The notes under the pieces: model-generated
The model's database searches: none
Told to the model about the DNA's origin: nothing
The model's input: only the letters and a program-made list of their open reading frames with translations
Shown: positions 34,495-42,854 of the stretch, in pieces
Position numbering within the stretch: the first letter of the stretch is position 1
How the letters are laid out: each line of letters opens with the position of its first letter
Position numbers and translations under genes: made by a program
Source: Pseudomonadota bacterium
GTDB lineage: Bacteria; Pseudomonadota; Gammaproteobacteria; Burkholderiales; Burkholderiaceae_C
Reading direction: 5' to 3'
DNA: 64,000 bases
NCBI GenBank assembly: GCA_963205115.1
Contig: CAUJHV010000056.1
Coordinates: forward strand, 97,049-161,048

Positions 34495-35466
34495 TCAGCG
34501 GGTGCGATTCGCCGGGGTATTGGCAGCCTTGCGCACGGCTGCGACGAGCGAGCGCACGGTCGGGTGCGAGGCCATGTGCCGGGCCACGAAGAAGCTGACC
34601 GGCGGCAGGTTCCAGCTCAGCTTGTAGGGCAGGGCTGCGCAGTCGCCATGCTGCACGAGGTCGGCGACGATGTCCTTGGCCAGAATCGTCACCGCGTTGG
34701 GCAGATGGCGCAGCACGGTCTCGATGGTGCGCAGGGACATGGTCTCCACCACCGGCGAAGGTGGCTGCACGCCCGCGCTGAGGAAGATCGTGCTGAAGGT
34801 GCGGCGCATGGGTGTGTTGGGCGGCGGAAAGATCCAGTCCAGCTCGGCCAGGCGGCCCCAGTCCAGCGGACCGCGTGACAGGCGCGCGCGGCTGCGGGCG
34901 GGCACCAGCAGGCAGGGCTCCTGCTCGTAGATCGGCTCCTGGTCGATGTCCAGGCCGACGCCGTGGGCGAAGGAGCGGCCGATCGCGCAGTCGATCTCGC
35001 GTGCCGACAGCGCGGCCACCAGTTCGTCGGTGGTGCCTTCCTTCGAGAGGACCGACACGCGCGGCGTCTGTCCGAGCAGGTGCATCAGCGTGGCGTTCAA
35101 CAAGCCCTCGGGCACCTGCGGCGTGATGCCCAGGCGCACGCGGTCGATGAGGCCCGTGTCGATCGCCGTCAGGACATGGGCGGTGGCATCCACGTCGGCC
35201 AGCGTCACCTGCGCCAGGCGCAGCGCGGCCTGGCCGGCAGCGGTGGCTGTCAGCCCGCGGCTGGTTCGCTCGAACAGCCGCGTCATGAAGATGTCCTCGA
35301 TCTCGCGCAGGGCCTTGGTGATGGCGGGCTGGCTCAGGTCCATGTCGGCAGCCACCCGGCTGAGCGAGCCGTGGCGCTCCAAGCTCTGCAGCAGCGTCAG
35401 GTGGCGCAGCTTCAGGCGCGAACCCAGGTTGTTGCGCAGCCTCAGGACGCGTTCTTGTTCGGGCAT
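34495..35466 (-). CDS. LysR-family transcriptional regulator
   Basis: 323-residue LTTR in the style of GbpR/PcaQ, with the DNA-binding helix-turn-helix in LTLLQSLERHGSLSRVAADMDLSQPAITKAL (split here only for reading; about 22-52) and an effector domain from about 100. It is read divergently from the GAF-TRAP gene set, with 69 nt between the start codons that hold a nested palindrome. It is the probable regulator of that set. Start ATG at 35466. Confidence 0.9.
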   Translation of the reverse strand: MPEQERVLRLRNNLGSRLKLRHLTLLQSLERHGSLSRVAADMDLSQPAITKALREIEDIFMTRLFERTSRGLTATAAGQAALRLAQVTLADVDATAHVLTAIDTGLIDRVRLGITPQVPEGLLNATLMHLLGQTPRVSVLSKEGTTDELVAALSAREIDCAIGRSFAHGVGLDIDQEPIYEQEPCLLVPARSRARLSRGPLDWGRLAELDWIFPPPNTPMRRTFSTIFLSAGVQPPSPVVETMSLRTIETVLRHLPNAVTILAKDIVADLVQHGDCAALPYKLSWNLPPVSFFVARHMASHPTVRSLVAAVRKAANTPANRTR

Positions 35467-35484
35467 AACTTTCGACTTATACCA

Positions 35485-35506
35485 GTATCAAAAAGTTGAT
35501 CGATAC
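35485..35506. promoter_or_regulatory. Nested palindrome, likely LysR operator
   Basis: GTATC (35485-35489) and GATAC (35502-35506) enclose ATCAA (35487-35491) and TTGAT (35496-35500). The 22-bp element is AT-rich against its surroundings and centred between the divergent LysR and GAF starts. Confidence 0.45.
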
Positions 35507-35535
35507 GGTAATTGCGTGATCCTAGACTCGGGCCC

Positions 35536-36114
35536 ATGTTCACCGCCAGCAACCACGCGGCATCCGGCTCGGCCCTGCTCGATCTGGCCTTGTGCGCGAA
35601 TCTGCTCGATGCCACCGCCGAGGCGCCCAGTGCCGAAGCCGCGCTGGAGCGGATCGACGCCTACCGCCGCCTGCTGGCGGGGCCGGGCATCTTCAGCATC
35701 CAGTTGAACGTGACCACGCGCGACGACCCGCGCAACGAGATCCACCTGCAACGGCTGTACTCGTCGGCGGGGCGGACTTTCCCGGTGCAGGGCCGCAAGC
35801 GCAAGACGCTCACGCCCTGGACCGAGACCCTGTTCCTGCGGGGCGAGATGTTCGTGGCCCAGGGCAGCGACGCGCTGGAGCAGACCTTCGACGACTATGC
35901 GCAGATGCGCCCCCTGGGACTCAATGCCGCCGTGAACGTGCCGCTGCTGACCGGCAAGGTCTGCTACGCCACCTTCAATGTCTTCGGCACACGCGGTGGC
36001 TGGCAACCCGCGGAGCTGGTGGCGCTGAGGCTGCTGGCGCTGGCCGCGGCGCGCTGGGTGACGCCTGCACCCGACCTGGCCTACACGCTGAAACCCGACA
36101 AGACCGCCGAATGA
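35536..36114 (+). CDS. Stand-alone GAF-domain protein
   Basis: 192-residue protein made of one GAF domain, recognisable in the C-terminal half (LGLNAAVNVPLLTGKVCYATFNVFG and the closing helix LRLLALAAARWV). No output domain, signal peptide or membrane helix is present. Homologues occur as free-standing proteins beside transporter genes; role unknown, with ligand sensing or buffering possible. It heads the rightward TRAP gene set and faces the LysR gene. The ATG at 35536 is preceded by TAGACT (35523-35528) and has no Shine-Dalgarno. A slightly longer start at 35512 is possible. Confidence 0.8.
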   Translation: MFTASNHAASGSALLDLALCANLLDATAEAPSAEAALERIDAYRRLLAGPGIFSIQLNVTTRDDPRNEIHLQRLYSSAGRTFPVQGRKRKTLTPWTETLFLRGEMFVAQGSDALEQTFDDYAQMRPLGLNAAVNVPLLTGKVCYATFNVFGTRGGWQPAELVALRLLALAAARWVTPAPDLAYTLKPDKTAE

Positions 36115-36176
36115 ACCGCCCGCCCCACGGCCCCACGCTGTGCGGCATGAACACCACCGCACAACAAGGAGAGAGC

Positions 36177-37313
36177 ATGTCGCGCAACCCGCTGCGTTCC
36201 ATCACCGCCATCGGCCTGCTGATGGCCACCGGCCTGGCCCACGCCGACCTGGGCGAAGACTGGCTGGCCGGCAAGGTCACCACCGGCAACCCGGCGATCG
36301 CCTACACCGGTGCGCCCATCGAATTCAAGTACGGCCACCCGTCGCCGCCAGCGTCCGTGCTGGTGCCGCCGACCCAGGCCAACCTCAAGCGCCTGGCCGC
36401 GGCCAGCAACGGCAAGCTGCTGATCAAGGAGTACGGCTCGGGCAGCCTGTTCGGCGCCCGCGACGGCTTCAAGGGTGTGCGCACCGGTGTGGGCGAATGG
36501 GGCGTGTGCTACCCCACCTACGAAGGCCGCGGCATGCCCTTGTCGCGGGTCTGGGAGCAGCCCTTCGTGACGCCGACCAACCCGATGGTGGCCACGCGCA
36601 TCGCGCAGGAGCTGGCCTCGAAATATTTCGTGCCCGAATTCAAGAAGCAGGGCGTGGCCTGGGGCAACCACGTGGCCTTCCAGCCGGCCGACATCCTGAG
36701 CAAGAAGCCGGTGCGCAGGATCGAGGATCTGCAAGGCATGAAGGTGGGCGCGCAGGGCATGTCGCCCGACGTGGCCAAGGCGCTGGGCGTGGCGCTGGTC
36801 AACCTGCCGTACCCGGAGCTGTACACCGCCCTGCAGCAGGGTGTGATCGACGCCGTATTCTGGGTCGATGCCGGCTTCGTGCCCTTCAAGCTGCACGAGG
36901 TGGCCAAGTTCCACACCGCGCTGGGCCTGACCGGTGGCGGCGCGTGGACCTGCTACAACCCGGATGCCGTGGCCAAGCTGCCGGCCGATCTGCGCCAGCT
37001 GTACCTGCGCGGCCTGGAACCCTTTGCGATGGTGAACACCCAGATTTCGGGCGTCGACTTCTCGGCCAAGGCGAAGGACGCCTACAAGGCCGCGGGCGTG
37101 GAGATGATCACCCTGGCACCGGCCGAAATGCAGCGCTTCAAGGACAAGCTGCAGCCGGTGGTGGATGCCTGGGCCGATGACCTGGAGAAGGACAAGATTC
37201 CCGCCAAGGCCCTGCTCAAGGACATCCAGGCGCTGTCGGCCAAATACCAGGGCTTGTCGCCCAGCGACCTGATGAAGCTCGCCATCGAGAACCCGGTGGT
37301 GGTGCAGCAGTGA
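36177..37313 (+). CDS. TRAP transporter periplasmic substrate-binding protein (DctP family)
   Basis: 378-residue receptor starting at the ATG at 36177 behind AAGGAG (36166-36171). Signal peptide MSRNPLRSITAIGLLMATGLAHA. The TRAP-SBP fold is seen in IEDLQGMKVGAQGMSPDVAKALG and YPELYTALQQGVIDAVFW. The position that is Arg in most DctP proteins (LKxR) appears as Gly in MKVGA. It has a longer N-terminal region than the first DctP in this window and no close similarity to it by eye. Followed immediately by dctQ and dctM. Ligand unknown; the downstream flavin monooxygenase suggests an aromatic compound. Confidence 0.92.
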   Translation: MSRNPLRSITAIGLLMATGLAHADLGEDWLAGKVTTGNPAIAYTGAPIEFKYGHPSPPASVLVPPTQANLKRLAAASNGKLLIKEYGSGSLFGARDGFKGVRTGVGEWGVCYPTYEGRGMPLSRVWEQPFVTPTNPMVATRIAQELASKYFVPEFKKQGVAWGNHVAFQPADILSKKPVRRIEDLQGMKVGAQGMSPDVAKALGVALVNLPYPELYTALQQGVIDAVFWVDAGFVPFKLHEVAKFHTALGLTGGGAWTCYNPDAVAKLPADLRQLYLRGLEPFAMVNTQISGVDFSAKAKDAYKAAGVEMITLAPAEMQRFKDKLQPVVDAWADDLEKDKIPAKALLKDIQALSAKYQGLSPSDLMKLAIENPVVVQQ

Positions 37314-37888
37314 ACGGCGACCCGGTCCTGGACACGCAGGACGCGCGCGACCAGGGCCTGGCGCCGCCGGCGCTGGAACCCGACGGGCTGGGCGGCCGGT
37401 GGCTGAACGTGGGTCTGCCGAAGCTGCTGCGCGATATCGCCGCATTTGTGTTCCTGCCGCTCATCGTGGGCGTGATCGCGGTGGACGTGGTCGGGCGCTA
37501 CTTCTTCAGCCACCCCTTCCAGTGGTCGCAGGAGATCGCCACGCTGGCCCTTCTGCTGCTGTTCGTGGCGGCCATTCCATTCACGACGGCGTCCAACGGC
37601 CACGTGCGCACCGAATCGCTGTACGAGAAGTACCCGCCGCGTATGCGGGCGCTGACCGATGCGGTCGGCGCGCTGTGCGGCGCGGTCTTCATGGGTGTGG
37701 TGGGTTACTGGCAGCTGCATGAGCTGCCGGGCATGAAGGCGCGCGGCGAAGGGGCGGAGTTCATCGACGTCCCCTACTGGCCGATCAGCCTGTTCGTGGC
37801 GCTGTGCATGCTGTTCGGGCTGGTGCAGCTGCTGCTGCACGCGCTGCAGCGTGCGCGCGAGGCGATGCACCCGAAGGGCCGCCCGTGA
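37310..37888 (+). CDS. TRAP transporter small permease (DctQ family)
   Basis: 192-residue four-helix membrane subunit. The start is GTG at 37310, which overlaps the stop of the binding-protein gene (GTGA). It has a 40-residue hydrophilic N-terminus (NGDPVLDTQDARDQGLAPP), longer than usual, then helices at about 42-62, 78-96, 115-135 and 155-180. The family loop is TTASNGHVRTESLYEK. Its own stop overlaps the GTG of dctM. Confidence 0.9.
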   Translation: MNGDPVLDTQDARDQGLAPPALEPDGLGGRWLNVGLPKLLRDIAAFVFLPLIVGVIAVDVVGRYFFSHPFQWSQEIATLALLLLFVAAIPFTTASNGHVRTESLYEKYPPRMRALTDAVGALCGAVFMGVVGYWQLHELPGMKARGEGAEFIDVPYWPISLFVALCMLFGLVQLLLHALQRAREAMHPKGRP

Positions 37889-39186
37889 GCCTGATCGCCG
37901 TGGGCTACCTCGCCGTGTTGGCGATGCTGACGCTCATCCTGCTGGGCGTGCCCATCGGCTGGTCGATGGCCATCGTGGGCGTGCTGGGCGAGTGGTACGT
38001 GACCGGCTTCAACGTCGCGGCTTCGAAGCTGAGCCTGACGCTGTGGGAGAACGGCACGCTGTTCGTCTTCATTGCGCTGCCGCTGTTCCTGCTGATGGGC
38101 CAGCTGGCCTACCGCACCGGCATCACCGACGACCTGTACGACTGCATCAGCAAGTGGTTCGGCCACCTGCCGGGCGGCGTGGCCGTTTCGGCCGTGCTGT
38201 CGAATGCGGCCTATGGCGCCGTCACCGGCAGCAGCATCGCCTCGGTGGCCACGCTGGGGCCGATGGTCATGCCCGAGTTCCGCAAGTACCGCTACGACCT
38301 GAGCCTGGCCACCGGAACGCTGGCCTCGGCCGGCACGCTGGCGGTGCTGGTGCCGCCGAGCACGCTGCTGGTGATCTACGGCGTGTGGACCGAGACCTCC
38401 ATTGCCGACCTGTTCATGGCCGGCATCCTGCCCTGTCTGCTGTTGACGGTGGTGTACTGCGCCGTCCTGGCGTTGTGGTGCACGCTCAAGCCCGAGATGG
38501 GGCCGCGCGGGCAGCGCCATCCCTGGCCGGCGCGGCTGGCGTCGCTGAAGAAGCTGCTGCCGGCGCTGGTGCTGATCACCATCGTGCTGGGCGGCATCTA
38601 CGGCGGCGTGATGACGCCGTCGGAATCGGCGGCTGTGGGCGTGCTGGGGGTGCTGGCCATCGCCATGGCCATGCGGCGCTTTCGCTGGTCGGCGGTGGCC
38701 GAGTCGCTGCGCCAGACCATCGCGACCTCGGGCATGGTGTTCGTGATCGTCGTCACCGGCATCATGTTCACGCGCTTCATGGTGCACACCAATGTCACGG
38801 CCGATTTCGTGGCCCTGATCGCCAGCTGGGAGCTCGGCCGCACCGGCCTGCTGCTGTCGATGCTGCTGCTGTACTTCGTGCTGGGCACGGCGCTCGATGG
38901 CCTGGGCATGCTGATCCTCAGCTTGCCCTTCGTGATGCCGCTGATGGCCACTGCAGGCGTCGACAAGGTCTGGTTCGGCATCTTCCTGTGCGTGATGATG
39001 GAGCTGGCGGCGGTCAGCCCGCCGGTGGGCATCACCGTGGCCGTGATGCGCAGCGTGGCGCCCGACGTGCCGACCCACGTCATCTTCCGCGGCTGCTACC
39101 CCTTCCTGGGCCTGACCATCCTGCTGACCTTTGCATTGATCGCCTGGCCCGCGCTGGCCCTGTGGCTGCCGGCCGCGATGCGTTAG
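37885..39186 (+). CDS. TRAP transporter large permease (DctM family)
   Basis: 433-residue polytopic permease, start GTG at 37885 overlapping the dctQ stop. Conserved DctM stretches are FIALPLFLLMGQLAYRTGI, AVTGSSIASVATLG and VLVPPSTLLVIYGVWTETSI. With the two preceding genes it forms a complete TRAP importer. The next gene (VOC protein) is 43 nt downstream on the same strand. Confidence 0.93.
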   Translation: MSLIAVGYLAVLAMLTLILLGVPIGWSMAIVGVLGEWYVTGFNVAASKLSLTLWENGTLFVFIALPLFLLMGQLAYRTGITDDLYDCISKWFGHLPGGVAVSAVLSNAAYGAVTGSSIASVATLGPMVMPEFRKYRYDLSLATGTLASAGTLAVLVPPSTLLVIYGVWTETSIADLFMAGILPCLLLTVVYCAVLALWCTLKPEMGPRGQRHPWPARLASLKKLLPALVLITIVLGGIYGGVMTPSESAAVGVLGVLAIAMAMRRFRWSAVAESLRQTIATSGMVFVIVVTGIMFTRFMVHTNVTADFVALIASWELGRTGLLLSMLLLYFVLGTALDGLGMLILSLPFVMPLMATAGVDKVWFGIFLCVMMELAAVSPPVGITVAVMRSVAPDVPTHVIFRGCYPFLGLTILLTFALIAWPALALWLPAAMR

Positions 39187-39229
39187 GGTCGGCCGGCCGA
39201 CTTCGCACCCGATCGATGGGAGACCCGCC

Positions 39230-39637
39230 ATGCCCGTGACCGCCTTGCACCACTTCACCGTCCGCTGCACGCCGGACGAACTGCCGCCGCTGCTGGACTT
39301 CTACACGCGCGTGATGCGCCTGACGGTGGGCGAGCGGCCGCAGATCCCGGCACCGGGTGCCTGGCTGTATGCCGACGGGCAGCCCATCGTGCACCTGTAC
39401 GCCTACCTGCCCACGCCGGACGAACCTGCCATGCCCGTCACGGGCCATGTGGACCACATCTCGTTCCGCACACAGGGCCTGGTCGAGATGCGCGCGCACC
39501 TGACCGCGCAGGGCGTGCCGTTTGCCGAGGCGCCTGTCCCTGGCTGGCCGCTGCACCAGGTCTTCATCCACGATCCCCGGGGCTTGAAGATCGAGATGAC
39601 CTTCTTCATGGACCACGAAGGCGGGCCCCCGGCATGA
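39230..39637 (+). CDS. VOC-family (glyoxalase/dioxygenase fold) protein
   Basis: 135-residue protein with two beta-alpha-beta-beta-beta units. Possible metal ligands are His in TALHHFTV, His in GHVDHISFR and Glu in GLKIEMTFF. The fold includes glyoxalase I, ring-cleaving extradiol dioxygenases and resistance proteins; at this size a small lyase, epimerase or dioxygenase-like role is possible. Its stop overlaps the start of the hydrolase gene (ATGA) and it follows the TRAP genes, so it likely processes the imported compound. Confidence 0.82.
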   Translation: MPVTALHHFTVRCTPDELPPLLDFYTRVMRLTVGERPQIPAPGAWLYADGQPIVHLYAYLPTPDEPAMPVTGHVDHISFRTQGLVEMRAHLTAQGVPFAEAPVPGWPLHQVFIHDPRGLKIEMTFFMDHEGGPPA

Positions 39638-40437
39638 CCGGGTTCGCGCAGGCGGGCGAGCTGCGCATCGCCTTCGAGCGCCAGGGTGCCGGCCCGCCGC
39701 TGCTGCTGATGCACGGCGCGGAAGCCTCGCGACTGATGTTCAACGCGCTGATGCCGCACTTGGCGCCGCACTTCACGGTGATCGCCTACGACCAGCGCGA
39801 CTGTGGCGAGACCGAAGGGCCGCAGGTGCCGTCCACGCGCGCCGACCTGGCGGACGACGCGCGGCGGCTGATCGAAGCGCTGGCGCTGGGGCGCGTGCAC
39901 GTGTTCGGCTCCTCCTTCGGCGGCCGCGTCGCCCAGGCGCTGGCGCTGCGGCACCCGCAGCGGGTCGACCGCCTCGTGCTGGGCAGCACCTGGCCGCTGC
40001 CCGAGACCTACGAGGCCGTGTGCCCGGACGCGCCGCGACTGGCAGCGCTGCGGCAGGGGCTGCCGGCCACGGCCGAGGAGCTGGCCAGCTGGTTCTTCCC
40101 CGAGGCCTTCCTGCAGCAACGGCCCGAACTGCGCGGCGTCTTTGCGAACGCCAGGCCCGAGTCGGCGCGCTCGGCCCGGCGTGCCGCGACGGTGCAGACC
40201 GCCTGCGGCGGGGACATCGCCGCCATCGGCGCGCCCACGCTGCTGCTGGCCGGCGAGTTGGACCGCGTGGTGCCACCGGACGTGACGCTGGCGATGGCCG
40301 CGCGCATGCCGGCCGCGCAGACCGTGCGGCTGCCCGACATCGGCCATGCCACGGCCTTGCAGGCGCCGCAGCTGCTGGCCCGGCACCTGGTGCGCTTCCT
40401 CACGGGCCGCACCGACAACCCCAACGACAAGGAGTGA
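39634..40437 (+). CDS. Alpha/beta hydrolase
   Basis: 267-residue hydrolase. The nucleophile elbow is GSSFGGRVAQ at about 91-100, oxyanion region LLMHGAEASR at about 23-32, acid in LAGELDRVVPP and His in IGHATALQAP at about 239. The layout is like ring-fission product hydrolases and 3-oxoadipate enol-lactonase, though many esterases share it. Coupled to the VOC gene by ATGA overlap; the flavin monooxygenase gene starts 5 nt after its stop. Confidence 0.87.
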   Translation: MTGFAQAGELRIAFERQGAGPPLLLMHGAEASRLMFNALMPHLAPHFTVIAYDQRDCGETEGPQVPSTRADLADDARRLIEALALGRVHVFGSSFGGRVAQALALRHPQRVDRLVLGSTWPLPETYEAVCPDAPRLAALRQGLPATAEELASWFFPEAFLQQRPELRGVFANARPESARSARRAATVQTACGGDIAAIGAPTLLLAGELDRVVPPDVTLAMAARMPAAQTVRLPDIGHATALQAPQLLARHLVRFLTGRTDNPNDKE

Positions 40438-40441
40438 GCAG

Positions 40442-41578
40442 ATGGACAGCAGGCGCAAGCACGTGCTGATCGCCGGCGCGAGCATGGCCGGTCTCTCGGC
40501 GGCCTATTGGTTTGCCCGGCTCGGGCACGATGTCACCGTGGTCGAACGCGCCGAGGGCCTGCGCCCGGGCGGCGCACCCATCGATGTGCGCGGGCGCGCG
40601 CTCGGCACGGCCGAGCGCATGGGCGTGCTGGGCAGGATCCAGGCGGAAAAGGTCTCCATCGTCGAGCCCGCGCCGGTGCTCGACGGCACGGGCACGCAGG
40701 TCGCCAGTCTCGATCTGCGCTGGTTTGCCAACGAGACCGACGAGGATGTCGAGATCACGCGCGACCGCCTGAACGCCATCCTGCACAGCGTGGTGCCGCC
40801 TGCTGTGCAATTCAGGTTCAACACCACGCTCAGCACGCTGGCCGACGGCCCTGGCGGTGTGGAAGTCGGTTTCGTGGATGGGCGACAGGGCCGCTACGAC
40901 CTCGTCGTCGGCGCGGACGGGTTGCACTCCACGGTACGCCGGCTGGCCTTCGGGCCGGAGAAGGACTTCGTCCGCCACTTCGGTTACTACGTCGCGCTCG
41001 TCGATCTGCCGGCCACCCACGAGTGGCACCGCGCGATGCTCAATGTGCCCGGCCTGACCCTCGTCGTGCGCGATGCGGGCGACGGACCGCAGGCCATGAT
41101 GCTGGCCGCCAGCGACGAGATCGCGTACGACCACCGCGACTTGCAGGTGCAGCGCCGGATGATCGACACCTTTCTCTCCCGCGTCGATGCCTGGCAGCTG
41201 CCGGCCTTGCGCGCCGCGTTTGCCGACCCGGGGGCCAAGGGCTTCTATTTCGATTCGGTGAGCCAGACGCACATGCCCAGCTGGATCCGGGGCCACGTGG
41301 CCGTCATCGGCGACGCCGGCCACTGCGCCGCCCTGCTGTCGGGCATGGGCACGACGCTGGCCATGGTGGCTGCCGAGACGCTGGCCACGAGCTGGACCGC
41401 GTGCGAAGGCGACATGGAAGCCACCGCCGCGAGGCATCACGAGCAGCTGCGGCCCTATGTCGACCAATGCCAGGCCTTTGCCCACGAGGGCGCGCCCATC
41501 ATGGTGCCCGCCACGCAGGAAGCGCTCGACGCGCGCAACGCGACCTTCCGCGAATACGCCGCGCGATTCGCGGCCTGA
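40442..41578 (+). CDS. FAD-dependent monooxygenase (aromatic hydroxylase type)
   Basis: 378-residue single-component flavoprotein of the PHBH/TetX-like group. Dinucleotide fold VLIAGASMAGLSAAYWFARLG at the N-terminus, the NADPH/FAD DG motif VVGADGLHSTVR at about 155, and the ribityl-binding GD motif HVAVIGDAGHCAAL at about 285. These enzymes hydroxylate aromatic rings or related substrates with NAD(P)H and oxygen. The sequence resembles the tetracycline-degrading group in general pattern, but substrate cannot be assigned. It ends the gene set LysR/GAF-TRAP-VOC-hydrolase-monooxygenase. Confidence 0.88.
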   Translation: MDSRRKHVLIAGASMAGLSAAYWFARLGHDVTVVERAEGLRPGGAPIDVRGRALGTAERMGVLGRIQAEKVSIVEPAPVLDGTGTQVASLDLRWFANETDEDVEITRDRLNAILHSVVPPAVQFRFNTTLSTLADGPGGVEVGFVDGRQGRYDLVVGADGLHSTVRRLAFGPEKDFVRHFGYYVALVDLPATHEWHRAMLNVPGLTLVVRDAGDGPQAMMLAASDEIAYDHRDLQVQRRMIDTFLSRVDAWQLPALRAAFADPGAKGFYFDSVSQTHMPSWIRGHVAVIGDAGHCAALLSGMGTTLAMVAAETLATSWTACEGDMEATAARHHEQLRPYVDQCQAFAHEGAPIMVPATQEALDARNATFREYAARFAA

Positions 41579-41701
41579 GCCGAAGGCCGCAGCATCGCCC
41601 TGACGGCAGCGCCGCGCGCGGCTGACGCTGCCCACACGGCCCCGGGCGCGGCCGGCGCGGCTTTCACCGCCGTCGGGCGCGGGTGGCGGCGCGCCGCCGC
41701 T

Positions 41702-41710
41702 TGCGACAAT
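41702..41710 (+). promoter_or_regulatory. Extended -10 element for aroG
   Basis: TGC-GACAAT ends 6 nt before the aroG ATG. No Shine-Dalgarno and no -35 are visible, so the transcript may begin at the start codon. Confidence 0.35.
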
Positions 41711-41716
41711 GCACGC

Positions 41717-42835
41717 ATGGCAGTCCTCGACGACCCCTTCCACGACCGCGAAGTCGGCGAGCGCCGCCCGCGCGCCACGCGCGACACGACACGCATCGAC
41801 GACACGCGCATCGATGCCGTGCGGCCGCTCATCACGCCGGCGCTGCTGCTGGAGAAGCTGCCGGTATCGGAGGCCACGCTCGCGCTGGTGGAGCACAGCC
41901 GGCTGCAGATTGCGCGTGTGCTGAGCGGGCAGGACCACCGCCTGCTCGTGGTGGTGGGCCCGTGTTCGATCCACCACCACGAAGACGCGCTGGCCTATGC
42001 GGCCCGCCTGCGCGAAGCGGCTGCACCGCTGGGCGATGCGCTGCTGGTGGTGATGCGCACCTACTTCGAGAAGCCGCGCACGACGGTGGGCTGGAAGGGC
42101 TACATCAACGACCCGCGGCTGGACGGCAGCTTTGCGATCAACGAAGGCCTCGAACGTGCGCGCCGCCTGCTGCTGCAGATCGTCGACAGCGGCTTGCCCG
42201 TCGGCACCGAGTTCCTGGACCTGCTGAGCCCGCAGTACATCAGCGACCTGGTGGCCTGGGGCGCCATCGGCGCGCGCACCACCGAAAGCCAAAGCCACCG
42301 GCAGCTGGCCTCCGGCCTGAGCTGCCCCGTCGGCTTCAAGAACGGCACGGACGGCAGCGTGAAGGTGGCGGTCGATGCCATCGTGGCGGCGGCCGCGCCG
42401 CATGCCTTCATGGGCATGACGAAGATGGGCCAGGCCGCGATCTTCGAGACCCGCGGCAATGCCGATTGCCACGTCATCCTGCGCGGCGGCCAGCGGCCGA
42501 ACCACGACGCCGAATCGGTGGCAGCGGCCTGCCAGGTGCTGCAACGTGCCGGCCTGCGCGAGCAGCTGATGATCGACGTGTCACACGCCAACAGCGAGAA
42601 GCAGTTCCGCAAGCAGATCGAGATCTGCGAGGGCATCGCCGCGCGCATCGCGGCGGGTGATCGCCGCATCAGCGGCGTGATGATCGAGAGCCATCTGCAC
42701 GAGGGGCGGCAGGATCTTCAGCCCGGCCAGCCGCTGCGCGAGGGTGTGTCCATCACCGATGCCTGCATCGGCTGGGAGGACACCGAGCAGGTGTTGCAGC
42801 GGCTGGCGCAGGCGGTGAGGGCCGGTCGCGTGTAG
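41717..42835 (+). CDS. aroG: 3-deoxy-7-phosphoheptulonate (DAHP) synthase, class I
   Basis: Entry enzyme of the shikimate pathway, joining phosphoenolpyruvate and erythrose 4-phosphate; 372 residues. Conserved blocks: VVVGPCSIHHHEDAL, MRTYFEKPRTTVGWKGYINDP, GARTTESQSHRQLASG, GFKNGTDG, and IDVSHANSEKQFRKQ with metal-binding residues. It is of the AroF/G/H type with an N-terminal extension that carries amino-acid feedback inhibition; which amino acid cannot be read. It is a housekeeping gene standing alone between two catabolic gene sets. Confidence 0.95.
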   Translation: MAVLDDPFHDREVGERRPRATRDTTRIDDTRIDAVRPLITPALLLEKLPVSEATLALVEHSRLQIARVLSGQDHRLLVVVGPCSIHHHEDALAYAARLREAAAPLGDALLVVMRTYFEKPRTTVGWKGYINDPRLDGSFAINEGLERARRLLLQIVDSGLPVGTEFLDLLSPQYISDLVAWGAIGARTTESQSHRQLASGLSCPVGFKNGTDGSVKVAVDAIVAAAAPHAFMGMTKMGQAAIFETRGNADCHVILRGGQRPNHDAESVAAACQVLQRAGLREQLMIDVSHANSEKQFRKQIEICEGIAARIAAGDRRISGVMIESHLHEGRQDLQPGQPLREGVSITDACIGWEDTEQVLQRLAQAVRAGRV

Positions 42836-42854
42836 CGGAATGCTTCACAGGCTT

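Noticed and set aside
39230..39637. Extradiol ring-cleavage dioxygenase call for the VOC protein
   Set aside because: At 135 residues it has one VOC module; classical type I enzymes have two, so only the fold is claimed.
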